A stretch of 64,000 nt of DNA from Multifurca ochricompacta (lineage: Eukaryota > Basidiomycota > Agaricomycetes > Russulales > Russulaceae): the NCBI GenBank assembly GCA_022496185.1, contig WTXG01000011.1, positions 496,001 through 560,000 on the forward strand, written 5' to 3'. Both the position numbers and the translations under genes were made by a program. The notes under the pieces were generated by a model. The model made no database searches. It worked only from the letters and a program-made list of their open reading frames with translations, and was not told where the DNA came from. Shown here one piece after another: positions 21,589 to 33,859 of the stretch (the stretch's first letter is position 1; every line of letters begins with the position of its first letter).

Positions 21589-24500
21589 CTATGTTCTGGG
21601 CGCTTGGGGATGTCGTAAATGGAACTCCGTGATAAGGGCCGGGGCGAAGATATTCCCGGCAGGTTCCCACGAACTGTCAGAGTCTGGGAATCCTTTCCAC
21701 TTGATCAAGTAATGTAACTTGCGCCCTCGGCCTCTTCGGGATGAGTCCAGTATATGATCCACTTCCCACTCCGCTTCTCCATCAACAAGGTCAGGTGGTG
21801 GTCTTGGGAAGTTTTCACCATGCATGGAAGTTTCCTTGTACGGAGTCAGTAGCCGTGCATGGAAGACCGGATGGATCTTCCATTTCTCAGGGAGTTCAAG
21901 TTCATATGAAACATCCGACAGTTTCCTCCTGATTCGGAAAGGTCCGTGACATCGGGGCATTAGCTTAGCCGAGGGATGTGACGTGTGAATGTTCTTCCCT
22001 TCGAGCCAGACCCAATCATTGGCTTGATAAGGTGTGAATTTGTGAGGCAGTGCCGATAAGAGCTCTTGCGCCTTCAGTAGATTCTCATTGGCCGATTGTC
22101 GTAGTTCTTTCCATTGGTCGATACGTTGGGTTACGGATGGCACATTAGTGGGCTTATCTACCCATGTGGTTCGTGGGGTCCAGCCCATGATAAGGGAGAA
22201 TGGAGTAGTCTTTGTTGTCCCATTGGGCCAGGAGTTGTGAGCAAACTCCGCTGTGGAGAGCCATTGGGCCCAATCATCCTGTCGTCTATTACACCAGAAC
22301 CGCAGATACTGTTCTAACCACTGATTGGTTCGTTCCGACTGTCCGTCAGTCTGTGGGTGGTATGCTGTGGATATATTTTGTGTGATGTTCAATGTTTTGC
22401 ACAGGGCTCGTGGAATGTCGATGTAAACCGAGTATCTCGATCGGAGATGATCTTCTGGGGGAGTCCATAGTGGCGGTAAACATGATCAAGGTATAGTTTT
22501 GCCACTCCTTCGGCGGTGATAGTTTCTTTGCACGGTATGAAAAGGGCTGCCTTCGAACAGTCATGATCGGTGATCGTAAGGATAGAGTCGAACCCTTGTG
22601 ACTCAGGGAGTTTGACTATAAAATCCATAGCGATGGTCTGGAATGGGGTCGATGCGGTGGGTGTGATGGGGTATATTGGTGGGACTGTTGGGTGGGTGTT
22701 GACCTTGTTTGCCTGACATGCAGCGCATCCTTTCACATAGTCTTCGACGTCTCGTTTCATGTTGGGCCACCAATAATCTCGTTTAGTGAGGGTGTAGGTA
22801 TTGGCGATGCCGGGGTGGCCAGCAGAGGGAAGGTCGTGGTGAAAATGGATCACCCCCCTCTTAATGTTGTCGCCACCGGTGACAACGAGTCGATCTCCGT
22901 CTTTCCACCATAGGCCGTTAATTTCTTTTAGGTTATGTGCATTGGCCCATGATCGGCAAAGTTCCTGGTTCATGTTCTGTGAGACCTGTGCCCATAGATC
23001 CATATCATGGAGGCTGACTATCGCAGTTCGTGCGAACACTTCTTCCGGGAGGACTACGATGTCATTATTGTCGTCCTCTTAGTGTGCATGTCTGGTCTGC
23101 ACGACAATGCATCTGCTTGTGCATTACGGCTTCCCGCAATGTGTTTCAAAGTGAAGTTATATTCCTCGAGCTCTAGAACTTCTCGTGCCACTCGTCGACT
23201 GATTTTGTGAGGTTCTTTCCAATACAGAAGGTTGGAATGGTCCATGTGGATAACAGTTTTGTGAGAGGCGCCAGCCAGATAGGGTCGCCAGTGACGTAGG
23301 GCTTTGACAATGGCAAGCAACTCTCTATCCCAAATGTCGTAATTCCGTTCAGCGGGAGAGAAGGTCTCTGAGTAATATGCTACTGGGTGCAGAATTTGTG
23401 CGTCGTCACGTTGATACAGTACGGCTCCGTTTGCAAAGTGGGAAGCGTCTACTTCCAGTTCGAAGGGTTGATTTAGATCTGGTTGGATGAGTACCGGTTC
23501 TGTTCCTACAATGCCTTTAATTTGCTCGAACGCTTCCTGTTGGGGTGCATCCCAATGCCATGGCGTATCCTTTTTTAGAAGGTCGTTTAGTGGGCGAGCG
23601 ATTCCCGAGAATCCTTTGACAAAGCGCCGATAGAAGTTACAGAACCCAATAAGGATCTGACATCTTTGATGCTCGTGGGTGTCGGCCATTCCCTAATTCC
23701 CTGTACCTTAACTGGGTCCATGCGTACGCGCCCTCCCTCGAGTATAACCCCAAGTACTCGACGCTTTTCTGTTCAAAGGAGCATTTTGCCGGTTTTAAGT
23801 AGAGGTCATGGTCGTGTAAGATATCCAAGACCTGATGGACGCGGGCTCGATGGTGAGAGAGATCGTCTTTAGTCGCAACTAAGATATCATCCATATAGAC
23901 AACCACTTCTCCGGTTAGTATGAGCTCTCGGAATATGTGGTTCATCATCGCTTGGAATGTTGCCGGTGAGTTGGTCAACCCAAAAAACATGACGTTAGGT
24001 TCAAAAAGCCCTTGATTAGTCTTGAACGCGGCTTTCTCCTGATCCCCCTCGCGAATGCGTATGTTATTGTAACCCCAACGGATGTCCATTTTAGAGAACA
24101 ACGCCTTGCTTCTCATTGTATCGATGAGTTCTGGTATGAGTGGGAGAGGATAGGTTTTCGGATCGTGTAAGCATTGATTCTCCGGTAATCCTGTACTGGG
24201 CGTAGTTTGCCGTCCTTCTTTTTGATGAAGAAGAAGGGTGACGCATAGGGTGATTTCGATGGGCGGATGTAACCTTTAGCGAGATGTTCTTCCAGAAAGG
24301 CGGTCAACGCCTCCTGTTCTTTTTGTGACAGAGGATAAATTTTACAGTCGATAGCAGGGGGGTATCTGGCATGAAGTCGATGGCGTGGTCCCAGGGTCGT
24401 GAAGGTGGGAATCGTTGAGATTCCTCCTCAGAGAATACCTTATAGTGACGTTGGTACTCTTTGGGACAGTATTTTCAAAGGTTTTGGCCTCCTGTCCTTC

Positions 24501-25099
24501 CATCGCTTTCTGTGCCAACTCAGAAGCCTTCGTCGTATAGCAGTATACTTGTCACTAGGCTCTAGGTCATCCCATGTGGCTCGCTCTCCCATAACAATGG
24601 CTCGGATGGCGGGATGTCGTACAGCATAGTCATACCCTAGGGATGTGATGATGACAGGGTAGAATTCTTTGCTCATGGTCGCATCGTCCATTTATCTTCG
24701 GCTCAAAGGCCGCAAGCCAGGGGTAACCCAGGATAAGATCTTCAGCACCAAGGTCGGTGACGAGGAAACGAATTGTCTTCGTGTTTTCTCCGACTTGTAC
24801 ATTTAGGTCGGTGTAGTGTGTGATTCTTCCGGCTTTGTTGGCTGTCCATCTATGTTCCAGATGTTTTTTTCTTGAGGGAGCATAAGTGTCCCTAATCCCA
24901 GGACTTTTACAAGTCGCTGGCTGATGAAGTTATCAGTGGCTCCAGAGTCCACCAGGATGTCTCGGTCGGCCGTCTTCTGTGTAGTTTCAAAATGTACTGG
25001 TATTTTCAACGATTTGAATCGACTAGTGTACACAGAAGTTACATGTAACGCTCTTGCCCAGGCGATGGGGTCGAGCCAATCAAAAATCCTTTTTGGCAA
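21589..25099 (-). pseudogene. E1 pol, frameshifted
   Basis: Minus-strand pieces give, in order, protease (DSGATDNF at about 24930-24955), reverse transcriptase with VVYMDDILVAT (about 23895), RNase H, integrase with its HHCC finger and D,D35E core, and a chromodomain (LHYLIKWKGFPDSDSSWEP, about 21660-21720). The frame changes near 24110, 23690, 23050 and 22400, and short gaps in the protease-RT part (24310-24800) also need stops or shifts. By homology the pol frame follows gag in the -1 frame at the conserved GGATTTTTG. Confidence 0.88.
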
Positions 25100-26588
25100 A
25101 CGCCTTCTCCACTAGAATAGCCCGCACTTCTTCGCTTTCTTTCATCATATTTGCCCATATGTCATGGGCCTTTTCCTCTTTGGTGCGTTTGTCGACAGTG
25201 GTCGGGTTATTGGTAGCAGGACCGAGGTGGTAGTGGCTTCGGCTACACGTGCTCCCTTCTTTGGGCAATCTCGGGACATGTGTCCTTGGGCTTTGCAGCG
25301 GAAACATCTCCCCTCCTTCATCAGGGTCTGTCGTTCGTCTTCTGTGAGTGTGGCACGGACACGGGTTCTATCCGCCGAAGTATCCATGGCGTTTGGATCC
25401 CGTGTTGGGGCGTGCCCTGGGATTTCACTCCAAAAGCTGCCTTCCACTGGTCCCTTGTTTCCCTTTCTTTGTGTCAACCCCGAACCTTGTCTGAAAGTCG
25501 AGGTAATCTTGTTGCTGCCGACGTGCAGCATCTACCCAGTCGTCCCAGGTGTGTGGGTGGTGGAACTGGATTATGTTCTTTACCAGGGGGTTGGGGAGTC
25601 CTTGCGAGAAGAGGTCCAATGTAGCCTCTTCATCGGTGTCGTACCCGGCGCGATTGGCTAGGCTGCGGAATTTGGCGACGTATGCATCCAAATCCCCTCT
25701 TTCCATTTTCAGTGTTTTTAGTTCCCTAGCAGCTTTCTGCTTCGCCTGTCCGTCTGTAAAGGCGTCTTTGAATCGCTGGGCGATTGTTTCCCACAGTCCG
25801 GGACTTGTGGTTCGTCGCCCGGATGCTACTTGCTCATTTAACCACTCCAACTGCTCCATCGTCCAATCATCCACAGCTTCTCCTCTGATAAGTGACAGAA
25901 AGAGGTTGGCTCTTTGGAACGGATTGACCATCTGTGGGACATCATGGTTGAAGTTCTGGAAGGTAGTAAATTCCAGAATAAACTTCTTGCTTTGGGAGCG
26001 ATCTCCCGTAAATGTCTGGGGCATTACTCCTGAGAGTCGTCCCGATGGTGGTGGAATGTTTGGGATAATTGTGGTAGGAGGGGGAGGCGGGTTCGGGGTA
26101 GGATCAGGGAGTTGTGCAGCGATTGTGGACATGGTGATTGGATGGATGGTGTCGGTGGATCGTATAGATATCTGGGGAGTTGCTAATGCAGGGGCTCTGA
26201 TCGTAGCAGTCTCCGGTGCAACCTGGGTAGCAAGAGCTAATACTGGTGCGTCGTCGTTCTGGTCTGGTTCTATGTACTCTTCTTCAGAGTCGGTAACAAT
26301 GGCCGGGGGGTTCTCCCTCCACGGTCCTAATCCAAATTCCAACGGAGCGGGTCCTGTGGTGACCCAAGAGTGTCGTCGATCCGAGTATCGGATACGATAC
26401 CAAACTCTTTTCTCGTCGTCGTATTCTACCGGTTGGTATCTTCCGTCGTGATAGACGTAGTATCCAAACTCGGATTCAAAGTCTTTCCAGACGGCAGAGC
26501 CAAGTGTCTGTTGTGAAAGATTATTCTCGTCTCTGCGTTCGATGAGTTCTTCTTTGAACAAGGTCTGACTTCGGCTGGAAGAAGCCAC
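25080..26588 (-). pseudogene. E1 gag, frameshifted
   Basis: Start MASSSRSQTLFKEEL at 26588. A retrotransposon gag domain (LFLSLIRGEAVDDWTMEQLEW, LFSQGLPNPLVKNIIQFHH) is followed by a CCHC knuckle CFRCKAQGHMSRDC at about 25265-25310. Frame shifts near 25450 and 25290 break the C-terminal third. It ends at TGA 25080-25082 in the overlap with pol. Forms the particle and packages RNA in this family. Confidence 0.88.
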
Positions 26589-26597
26589 GTTGGGAAG

Positions 26598-26608
26598 AGA
26601 CTCGACTT
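26598..26608 (-). promoter_or_regulatory. E1 self-primer binding site
   Basis: On minus AAGTCGAGTCT, two bases after the 5' LTR. Its complement AGACTCGACTT lies inside the LTR at 26831-26841, the predicted transcript start. Confidence 0.75.
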
Positions 26609-26610
26609 GA

Positions 26611-27196
26611 TGTTACGTCCGGTGCGGGACGTTCCACACAACTTGTGTGACAGCGTTCGTTTGTGATCAGGTAAGAGACCAATAGGGCCCCTTTGAGTGG
26701 TGTATGAGAGGTCAAAGTCAAAGAGGCTGCGCTCTAAGACGATGTTAAGCGGAAAGTACCAGAAGTACTGAGAGGGTCGAGTCAAAGCGTCCAAGGGAGA
26801 GTCCAGAAGACAAGCACCGATGTATTCAATAAGTCGAGTCTGAAGTCTACAATGTAGTTACAGTGGACTTATATACGTAATCGAATGAGCGTCTAATGAT
26901 AAGATATCGGAGTCATGTGGGCCCAAATATACGAAAGCGGAGGGTGTAGAGCCGAGCTTCTGATAGGGAATTAAGTAAGTGTCCGGTCTTAGAGATAAGG
27001 AGATAAGAGATAAAGGAAAGCATAAGCAAGTATAAACAGCACGTAAATATGTACAAATGGCGTCACGGGGAAGGAAGTAGTGCACATGAGGGGTCCCAGG
27101 ATGGGGACGTGATCAGGAAGTGAAGGGTGGGCGGAAGGGAAGGGTCCGTGTTGGGGAGGGTAAAGAAAAGTGGAGGACTGGGTCCTGGTCGTAACA
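26611..27196 (-). repeat. E1 5' LTR
   Basis: Carries the element promoter. TATATAAG on minus starts at 26875 and the 11-mer AGACTCGACTT starts 34 bases downstream at 26841. Confidence 0.92.
26831..26875 (-). promoter_or_regulatory. E1 core promoter and predicted transcript start
   Basis: TATATAA box (26869-26875 on minus) followed after 34 bases by the 11-mer complementary to the primer-binding site. Start position is inferred from the spacing, which is the same in E0, E2, E3b, E4 and E5. Confidence 0.7.
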
Positions 27197-27201
27197 TTAT
27201 C

Positions 27202-27651
27202 TATGACTCGTACTTTACATCAGGACACTTACATATTTTCCCACCAGAATCACAACTATACCAGATTCGTCTACGTATATTCTCATCTGGCCCACTTGAC
27301 CCCATTCCCCATTTAGATACATTACAACTTCGTTGATACATCAAGTACATTACTCCGATTCAGACCCCGACCTCTATTACATATATAAGGCCTGCCTAGA
27401 TAGCCTGTATGCCTTAGACTCGACTTCTTAATCGACTTGGTGCATTACCTTCTGGGTGATCCTAAGACCCGACCCTTGAATCATCTCAGTGCTTTTGGCA
27501 CTCTTCTGCTCACCAATACTAAGGGATTAGCTCCTTGGTGTTGACCTCTCACCCGATCTCCGTGTACTTGAAAGACAGTGCACACCTGACTTCGTAGTTT
27601 CGCTATGCGACTTATCACACGTCGTGATGAACGCCCACACCAGGCGTTACA
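27202..27651 (+). repeat. E0 5' LTR, right segment
   Basis: 450 bases that complete the 592-base LTR after the E1 insertion (27197-27201 is the duplicated TTATC). TATATAA at 27382-27388, predicted start AGACTCGACTT at 27416-27426. Confidence 0.92.
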
Positions 27652-27653
27652 TT

Positions 27654-27664
27654 AAGTTGAGTCT
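27654..27664 (+). promoter_or_regulatory. E0 self-primer binding site
   Basis: AAGTTGAGTCT, two bases after the LTR. It pairs with the transcript-start 11-mer at 27416-27426 with one G-U wobble. Confidence 0.7.
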
Positions 27665-27749
27665 CCCCCACTGTGGCTTCTGTTGGCCCACACGCACTCC
27701 AGCAAAGGGACCTTAAGTAAGACCCTAACCCACACTCTAGAAAAGGAAT

Positions 27750-27823
27750 GGCCACGTTGGGGATTGAACCCAAGACCTCTGGACAATCCGGGTCCGGCGC
27801 TCTAACCACTGAGCTACACAGCC
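27750..27823 (-). repeat. tRNA-like (SINE-head-like) sequence
   Basis: Minus strand reads as a 74-base tRNA shape: seven-base acceptor arms GGCTGTG/CGTGGCC with G-U pairs, D-arm GCTC-AGTGGTTA-GAGC (A box), T-arm TTGGG-TTCAATC-CCCAA (B box). The anticodon arm is irregular, without the usual U before the anticodon, so I would not call it a working tRNA. It lies in an extra stretch (about 27680-27900) in the E0 leader that E2 and E4 lack, so it came in as an insertion, most likely a tRNA-derived SINE. No poly-A tail or clear TSD was found. Confidence 0.6.
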
Positions 27824-27917
27824 TGGGTTCTACATGGAGCATAACCTTATATACCAAGGTCATGTGAGAGTTGCATCATGCGGCACTACACTTGTGTCAA
27901 CAGCTTCATCTAGCCAA

Positions 27918-29429
27918 AGCCAGACCTTGCACACTGAAGAACTCATCGACCGTTGAGACAAGGATAACCTTTCACAACAGGTCCTTGGCTCTGCTGTCTG
28001 GAAAGATTTTGAAACTGAGTTTGGATACTACATCTATCACGACGACCAGTACCAGCCAGTTGAATATGACAAACAGAAATGAGTCTGGTACCGTATCCAT
28101 TACTCTAGAAGCCACCATTCCTGGGTTACTACAGGACCTGCCCCACCAGAGTACGGCTTAGGACCTTGGAGAGAGAATCCTCCAGCCATCGTCACAGATT
28201 CAGAAACTGAAGAATACATCGAAGAAAGCAGCGAAGACACACAAGTCATAGCCCCTAGTTTTATGGCTCCGACAGTTGCACCCGAGAGTACTACATCCAG
28301 AATATCTGCTTTAGTCTCTCCCCAGATTACATGACAAACCTCAGACACCCCGACCATCACTTATCCAACAATGTCGACCATTGCTGCACAGTTACCAGAC
28401 CCTGCTCCAATTGTCCCTGCTCCGAACCTCCCCCCCCCATCAGGACGCCTTACGGGAGTCCTGCCGACTACATTCACCGGTGACTGATCCCAGAGCAAAA
28501 AGTTCATGCTTGAGTTCAAGATGTTCAAAAACTTCAATCATGATGTTCCACAGATCGTAAACCCCTTCTAACGAACCAACCTTTTCCTCTCGCTTATCAG
28601 AGGGGATTCCATCGATGATTGGACAATGGAGCAGATTGAATGGCTGAACGACAGAGTTACAGCTGGAACCAGAACCACAGACGAGGATCTGTGGGATATA
28701 GTGGCGCAAAGATTTAAAGACACCTTCACAGATGGGCAGGCCAAGCAGAAGGCTGCCAGAGAATTGAAATCCTTGAAAATGGAAAGAGGGGACTTGGATG
28801 GCTATGTAGCCAGATTCCGCAACCTGGCCAAGAGAGTGGGGTATGATGTGAACAAAGAGGCAATGCTTGACCTCTTCTCCCAGGGATTGCCCAACCCCCT
28901 GGTGAAAAACATCATCCAATTCCATCACCCCGAGTCATGGAGCCAGTGGATGAGTGCTGCCAGAACACAGCAGCAGGACTATCTAGACTTCCAGACACGT
29001 TTTGGAATTGATACGAAGAAGGGTAAAACCCGTGATCAGTGGAAGGCGGCATTTGGGGTGAAACCCACTACTTCCCAAGACCCTAATGCCATGGATACAT
29101 CGGCAGATCACACCAAAGCCCGCGCAGCCCTTACTGATGATGAAAAGAGAAACCTCATGAAGGAAGGGTGCTGCTTCCACTGCCGGGCGCAAGGGCACAT
29201 GTCACAATTTTGCCCAAAGAAGACAGTTCATGCTGCTGAAGCAACCATGGCTACTACCACCATGACATCGCCAATACAGAACCTACCTACCCCAGTAAAA
29301 GAAAACCCGGTGACTGCCTCAAAGACCAAGGAACAGAAAGCAGCAGCAATTTGGGAGCATATGATGAACGAGGACGAGGCAGTACGTGCTCTGCTTGTCA
29401 ATAAGGCCTTTGGCCAAAAGGATTTTTGA
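27918..29429 (+). pseudogene. E0 gag, closed by stops
   Basis: Same domain order as the E2 and E4 gag: N-terminal segment matching TLHTEEL..SQQVLGSAVWKDFE, gag core (LFLSLIRGDSIDDWTMEQIEW), CCHC knuckle CFHCRAQGHMSQFC near 29170-29215. One frame holds throughout, with TGA at 27954, 28080, 28332 and 28485 and TAA at 28569. At the TGA sites at 27954, 28080 and 28485 the relatives have Arg. From 28626 to the natural TGA at 29427-29429 it is open. The start Met of relatives is not found; the leader here was changed by the tRNA-like insertion. Confidence 0.88.
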
Positions 29430-32400
29430 TTGGCTCAACCCCATCAGCCTGGGCAAGAGCACTTCATGTAACTTCTGTGTACACTAGTCGTTTCAAATCT
29501 CTCAAAATACCAGTACACTTTGAAACTAAACAGAAGACGGCCGACAGACAGATATTGATCGACTCTGGAGCTACGGATAATTTCATCAGTCAATGACTCC
29601 AGAGGACACTAGGATTGGGGACACAATTGCTTCCCCAAGAGAAGAATATTTGGAACATAGATGGAACAGCTAACAAAGCTGGGAAAATCACGCATTGCTG
29701 TGATCTAGAAGTACAGGTTGGGGAACAGACCAAGCAACTCTGCTTCCTCATTACAGACTTAGGAGATGAAGATATGGTTTTGGGGTACCCATGGCTAGCA
29801 GCATTTGAGCCCAAAATCAACTGGGCAGAAGCAACGATGGACAAAGGTTTCTACCCAGTTCTCATTACATCCTTGGGATATGACTACGCTGCGCGACACC
29901 CCTTGACCCATGCTATCATCATGGGATCGGCCGTCACCTGGAGTGACGTGGAACCTGTGGATCAGGTGTATTGCTATGTTACAAGGGCATCAGAATTGGC
30001 CCAGGCAGAGGCACAGAAAAACCCAGAAAAGACGTTCGAAGAAGTAGTTCCAGCAGAATATCACCGACATTGGAAGGTCTTTTTGGAGGAAGAGTCACAA
30101 CATTTCCCTCCCTCTCGACCTTGGGATCACACCATTGATTTTGTTCCAAACACCCCGCAATCAGTAGACTGTAAAATCTATCCACTGTCGCAGCCAGAGA
30201 AGGAGGCACTCTCCACCTTCCTGGAGGAACACCTGGCGAAAGGATATATACGACCCTCCAACTCACCCTATGCGTCACCCTTCTTTTTCATTAAAAAGAA
30301 GGATGGGAAGCTGCGACCAGTACAGGACTACAGACGGATTAACAAACTCATGGTGAAAAACAACTACCCACTTCCTTTGATCTCAGAAATCATCGATAAA
30401 ATGCGCGATAAAGCCCTGTTCTCAAAGATGGACATTCGTTGGGGTTATAATAACATTCGTATTCGAGAAGGCGACCAGCCCAAGGCTGCCTTTAAGACCA
30501 ATCAAGGACTTTTTGAACCCAACGTTATGTTCTTTGGCTTGACAAACTCACCGGCAACCTTCCAGTCTATGATGAATCATATTTTCCGAGACCTGATCCT
30601 TACAGAAGAAGTTGTGGTGTATATGGACGACATCCTAGTGGCTACAAAAGATGACATTCATCACCACTGGACCTGAGTTCACGAAGTACTGGAAATCCTG
30701 ACAAAATACAACCTTTATTTGAAACCCGCCAAATGCTCCTTCGAGCAGAAGACCGTTGAATATTTGGGTGTCATCCTAGAAGGGGGACAAGTATGCATGG
30801 ACCCTGTAAAAGTACAAGGCATCCGAGAGTGGTCTATCCCTCAGTGTACCAAAGACATCAGGTCGTTCATCAGTTTTTGTAATTTCTACCGACGCTTCAT
30901 CAAAGGATTCTTGGCCATCGCCCAACCACTTAATGATCTGTTGAAAAAGGATGTACCCTGGCACTGGGACAAATTACAGCAGAAGGCATTTGACCAGATA
31001 AAAGCGATCATCAGCTCTGAACCAGTTCTTATTCAACCCGACTTAGCCAAACCCTTCGAACTGGAAGTTGACACCTCCATGTATGCCAATGGCGCGGTTT
31101 TATCACAGAAAGATACTGGAGGAGTCCTTCATCCAGTTGCATTCTACTTGGAAACATTCTCTTTGGCAGAAAGGAACTATGACATTTGGGACAGGGAATT
31201 GCTGGCTATTGTGAAAGCATTATGACATTGGCGACCGTACTTGGCTGGATCCCCACACAAAACCATCATCTATACGGATCATTCCAACCTCCTCTACTGG
31301 CAGGAGCCCCATAAGATTAGCCGACGAGTAGCACGTGAAGTCTTAGAGCTTGAAGAGTACAACTTCGTGCTCAAGCACCTACCTGGAGCCCGTAATGCAC
31401 GAGCCAACACCCTGTCTAGACCAACCAGCCATGATGAAGGAGAAAATGACAATGATAATATAGTCGTTTTACCAGAAGAAGTTTTTGCAAAGACCGTGGT
31501 CATCAGCCTTCATGACATGGATTTATGGGCCCAAGTGACACAGAACATGAATCAGGAGCTGTGCAAATCCTGGGCAGAGCCGCACAACATAAAAATGAAA
31601 AACGGCCTCTGGTGGAAAGATGGTGACCGATTGGTTGTCACTGGTGGCGACAACATTAAGAGGGGGGTGATCCATTTTCACCACGACCTTCCCTCTGCAG
31701 GACACCCAGGGATTGCGAATACTTATGCCCTTGCCAAGTGAGACTATTGGTGGCCAAACATGAAGAAAGATGTGGAAGCATACATCAAAGGATGTGCAGA
31801 ATGCCAGGCAAATAAAGTAAACACTCACCCAAGACCGCCAGCACTTTCACCCATTACACCGATAGCAACAGCCCCCTTCCAGACCATTGCCATGGACTTT
31901 ATTGTCAAACTTCCACAGTCACAAGGATACAACTCGATACTCACCATCACGGACCATGATTATTCAAAGGCTGCCCTCTTCATCCCCTGCAATGAAACAA
32001 TATCAGCAGAAGGAGTTGCGAAACTTTACCTAAACCATGTCTACCGGCACTATGGACTCCCCCAAAAGATCATTTCGGACTGAGACCCACAATTTGCATC
32101 CATGTTCGCCTGGGCCCTCTGTAAACACCTCGACATCCAGCAGAACATCTCCACAGCATATCACCCTCAAACAGATGGTCAATCAGAGCGCACAAATCAA
32201 TGGTTAGAACAATACCTTCGATTCTGGTGTAATGAATGGCAGGACGACTGGGCAGAATGGCTGGCGACAGCTGAGTTTGCGCATAACAGCTGGCCAAACG
32301 GAACGACGAAAGCCACCCCCTTCTCCCTTATTATGGGATGGGACCCTCACACCACATGGACGAATAAACCCACAAATGTACCATCCATAACACAGTGTAT

Positions 32401-32995
32401 CGGCCAATGGGAGGAGATATGGGAATCGGCCAATAGAAACCTTCAAAAGGCGCAAAGAACCCTGGCCAAGAAACCCACTAGGTTTACGCCCTATCAGGTC
32501 AGAGATCAAGTCTGGTTAGAAGGGCATAACATCCACACATCACACCCAACAGCAAAATTAGCTCCCAGATGCCACAGCCCCTTTTCAATTGAACAGAAGC
32601 TCTCAGACGTCACGTATAAGCTCACGTTACCTGCTGCCTGGAAGATACACCCTGTTTTCCACGCTGGCCTTCTGACACCATACAAAGAAACTTCTATTCA
32701 TGGGCAGAATTTCCCCAGACCTCCTCCTGACCTAGTCAACAGAGAGCTGGAATGGGAAGTAGAACATATCGCTGATGTGAAATGGAAGGGTAGAGGGTGC
32801 AATTGGAAGCTCCACTATCTGATCAAATGGAAGGGATTCCCTGACGCTGACAACTTGTGGGAACCTGCTGCAGATGTCTTTGCGCCCAAGCTCATCGAAG
32901 ACTTCTACAGATGCCACCCAGAAGCAGATAAAGAGCACAGTAGAATACGTGTTGCTGGACAACTCTCTCCCCCACAATCAACCAGAACAGCACCC
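29426..32995 (+). pseudogene. E0 pol, closed by five TGA stops
   Basis: Frame is -1 to gag. Protease DSGATDNF (about 29563), RT with VVYMDDILVAT (about 30612-30650), RNase H (VDTSMYANGAVL..), integrase finger (HHDLPSAGHPG..C..C), D,D35E core, and chromodomain (LHYLIKWKGFPDADNLWEP at about 32810-32870). TGA codons at 29594, 30674, 31223, 31739 and 32081 each replace an Arg that relatives encode; no indel is needed anywhere. The frame runs straight on into the third gene without a stop, unlike E1, E2 and E4. Confidence 0.9.
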
Positions 32996-33859
32996 ATGTC
33001 ACCATCCAGAGTCCACACCTCCACCGCCATCGATGTGTTTCCCCTATCTACTCCTGTGCATCCTCCTTCTCGCCCACTTTCTCCTATTGACTACGATGCG
33101 GCTGCCAAAGTGGCCGAAGGGGACAGAATCATCAACATCGACGAAGATTTTAATCTGCCCGAACACCCCCATCCCAATGACCTGATCAACGTCAACTTTG
33201 GCGACAAGGCCCCTGAATTCCCATTCTTCCCAAATGACCCGAACTCCCAATTCTACTTCCCACTCATGATCCCGTTGTCCAAGAATGACGGCACCACGGA
33301 AGTAGCCAAATACATTTATTACACCAATGAAGGTATGGATGTGGCTGGGTGTTTGGAGAAAGGAGGGCCAGTCTATGGGGCCCCAGTCTACCTAGAAGAA
33401 AAGACTGTCAACTGACTTCACTATGTGCTGGGGCCCGAACATCTGCAACACCTCGTGGCCCACGACCCACGCACCTTTGCCATCAACAAGGTGCTTTGGG
33501 ATTTATGCATGCCACGACTGACTGCAGAGATTGCATGACTGCGCAAGTTCCAGGCGCTCAGGGACAATTTGGAGATGCAGCATCGAGACTATGAGTGACA
33601 AATGGTAAAGATTAATTGGGGGGTTTTCGATATAGAACATCACCTGGCAAGTATCAGAGAAAGGTTAGAATGAGGAGAAGCATACCAGATTATATCCGAA
33701 TGGTACGCCAATATTTTTGCCTGGCCGCTCCCCTGTCGCCGCCTCAATCTTGCTCCTCGACTCAACCCCCGCTGCTTTGAAATGCTGCGCCTCCACAAAA
33801 ACCCCGATGGTAAGCTTTGCTGGTGCTGTAGCAGCAAGTACCACCTCAGCTGGTGTTGT
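32996..33859 (+). pseudogene. E0 third gene, N-terminal part (in frame with pol)
   Basis: Matches the third gene of E2 and E4 from the Pro/Ser-rich start (RPLSPIDYD) through PEFPFF, FYFPLMI, AKYIYYTNEGMDVAGC and GAPVYLEE. TGA codons at 33413, 33536, 33596 and 33671. It is continuous with pol from 32102 to 33412. E2 cut it at 33860, in the last Cys codons of the first zinc knuckle (CWCCSSKYHLSWCC). Confidence 0.82.

Larger units (their letters stand above)
19697..27196 (-). mobile_element. E1: Ty3/Gypsy chromovirus, 7.5 kb, minus strand
   Basis: Both LTRs are 586 bases (19697-20282 and 26611-27196), start TGTTACG and end GTAACA on the plus strand, and differ at about six substitutions. TTATC flanks both sides (19692-19696, 27197-27201). 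It lies in the 5' LTR of E0 in opposite orientation. Gag, pol and a third gene are all recognisable on minus but gag and pol carry several one-base shifts, so this copy is not autonomous despite near-identical LTRs. Confidence 0.93.

Noticed and set aside
25549..26451. 300-codon open frame on plus strand
   Set aside because: Exactly antisense to the E1 gag domain; the minus-strand frame has the gag core and CCHC knuckle, so this is a shadow.
27750..27823. Functional tRNA gene
   Set aside because: The anticodon arm does not fold properly and the usual U before the anticodon is missing; kept as tRNA-like only.
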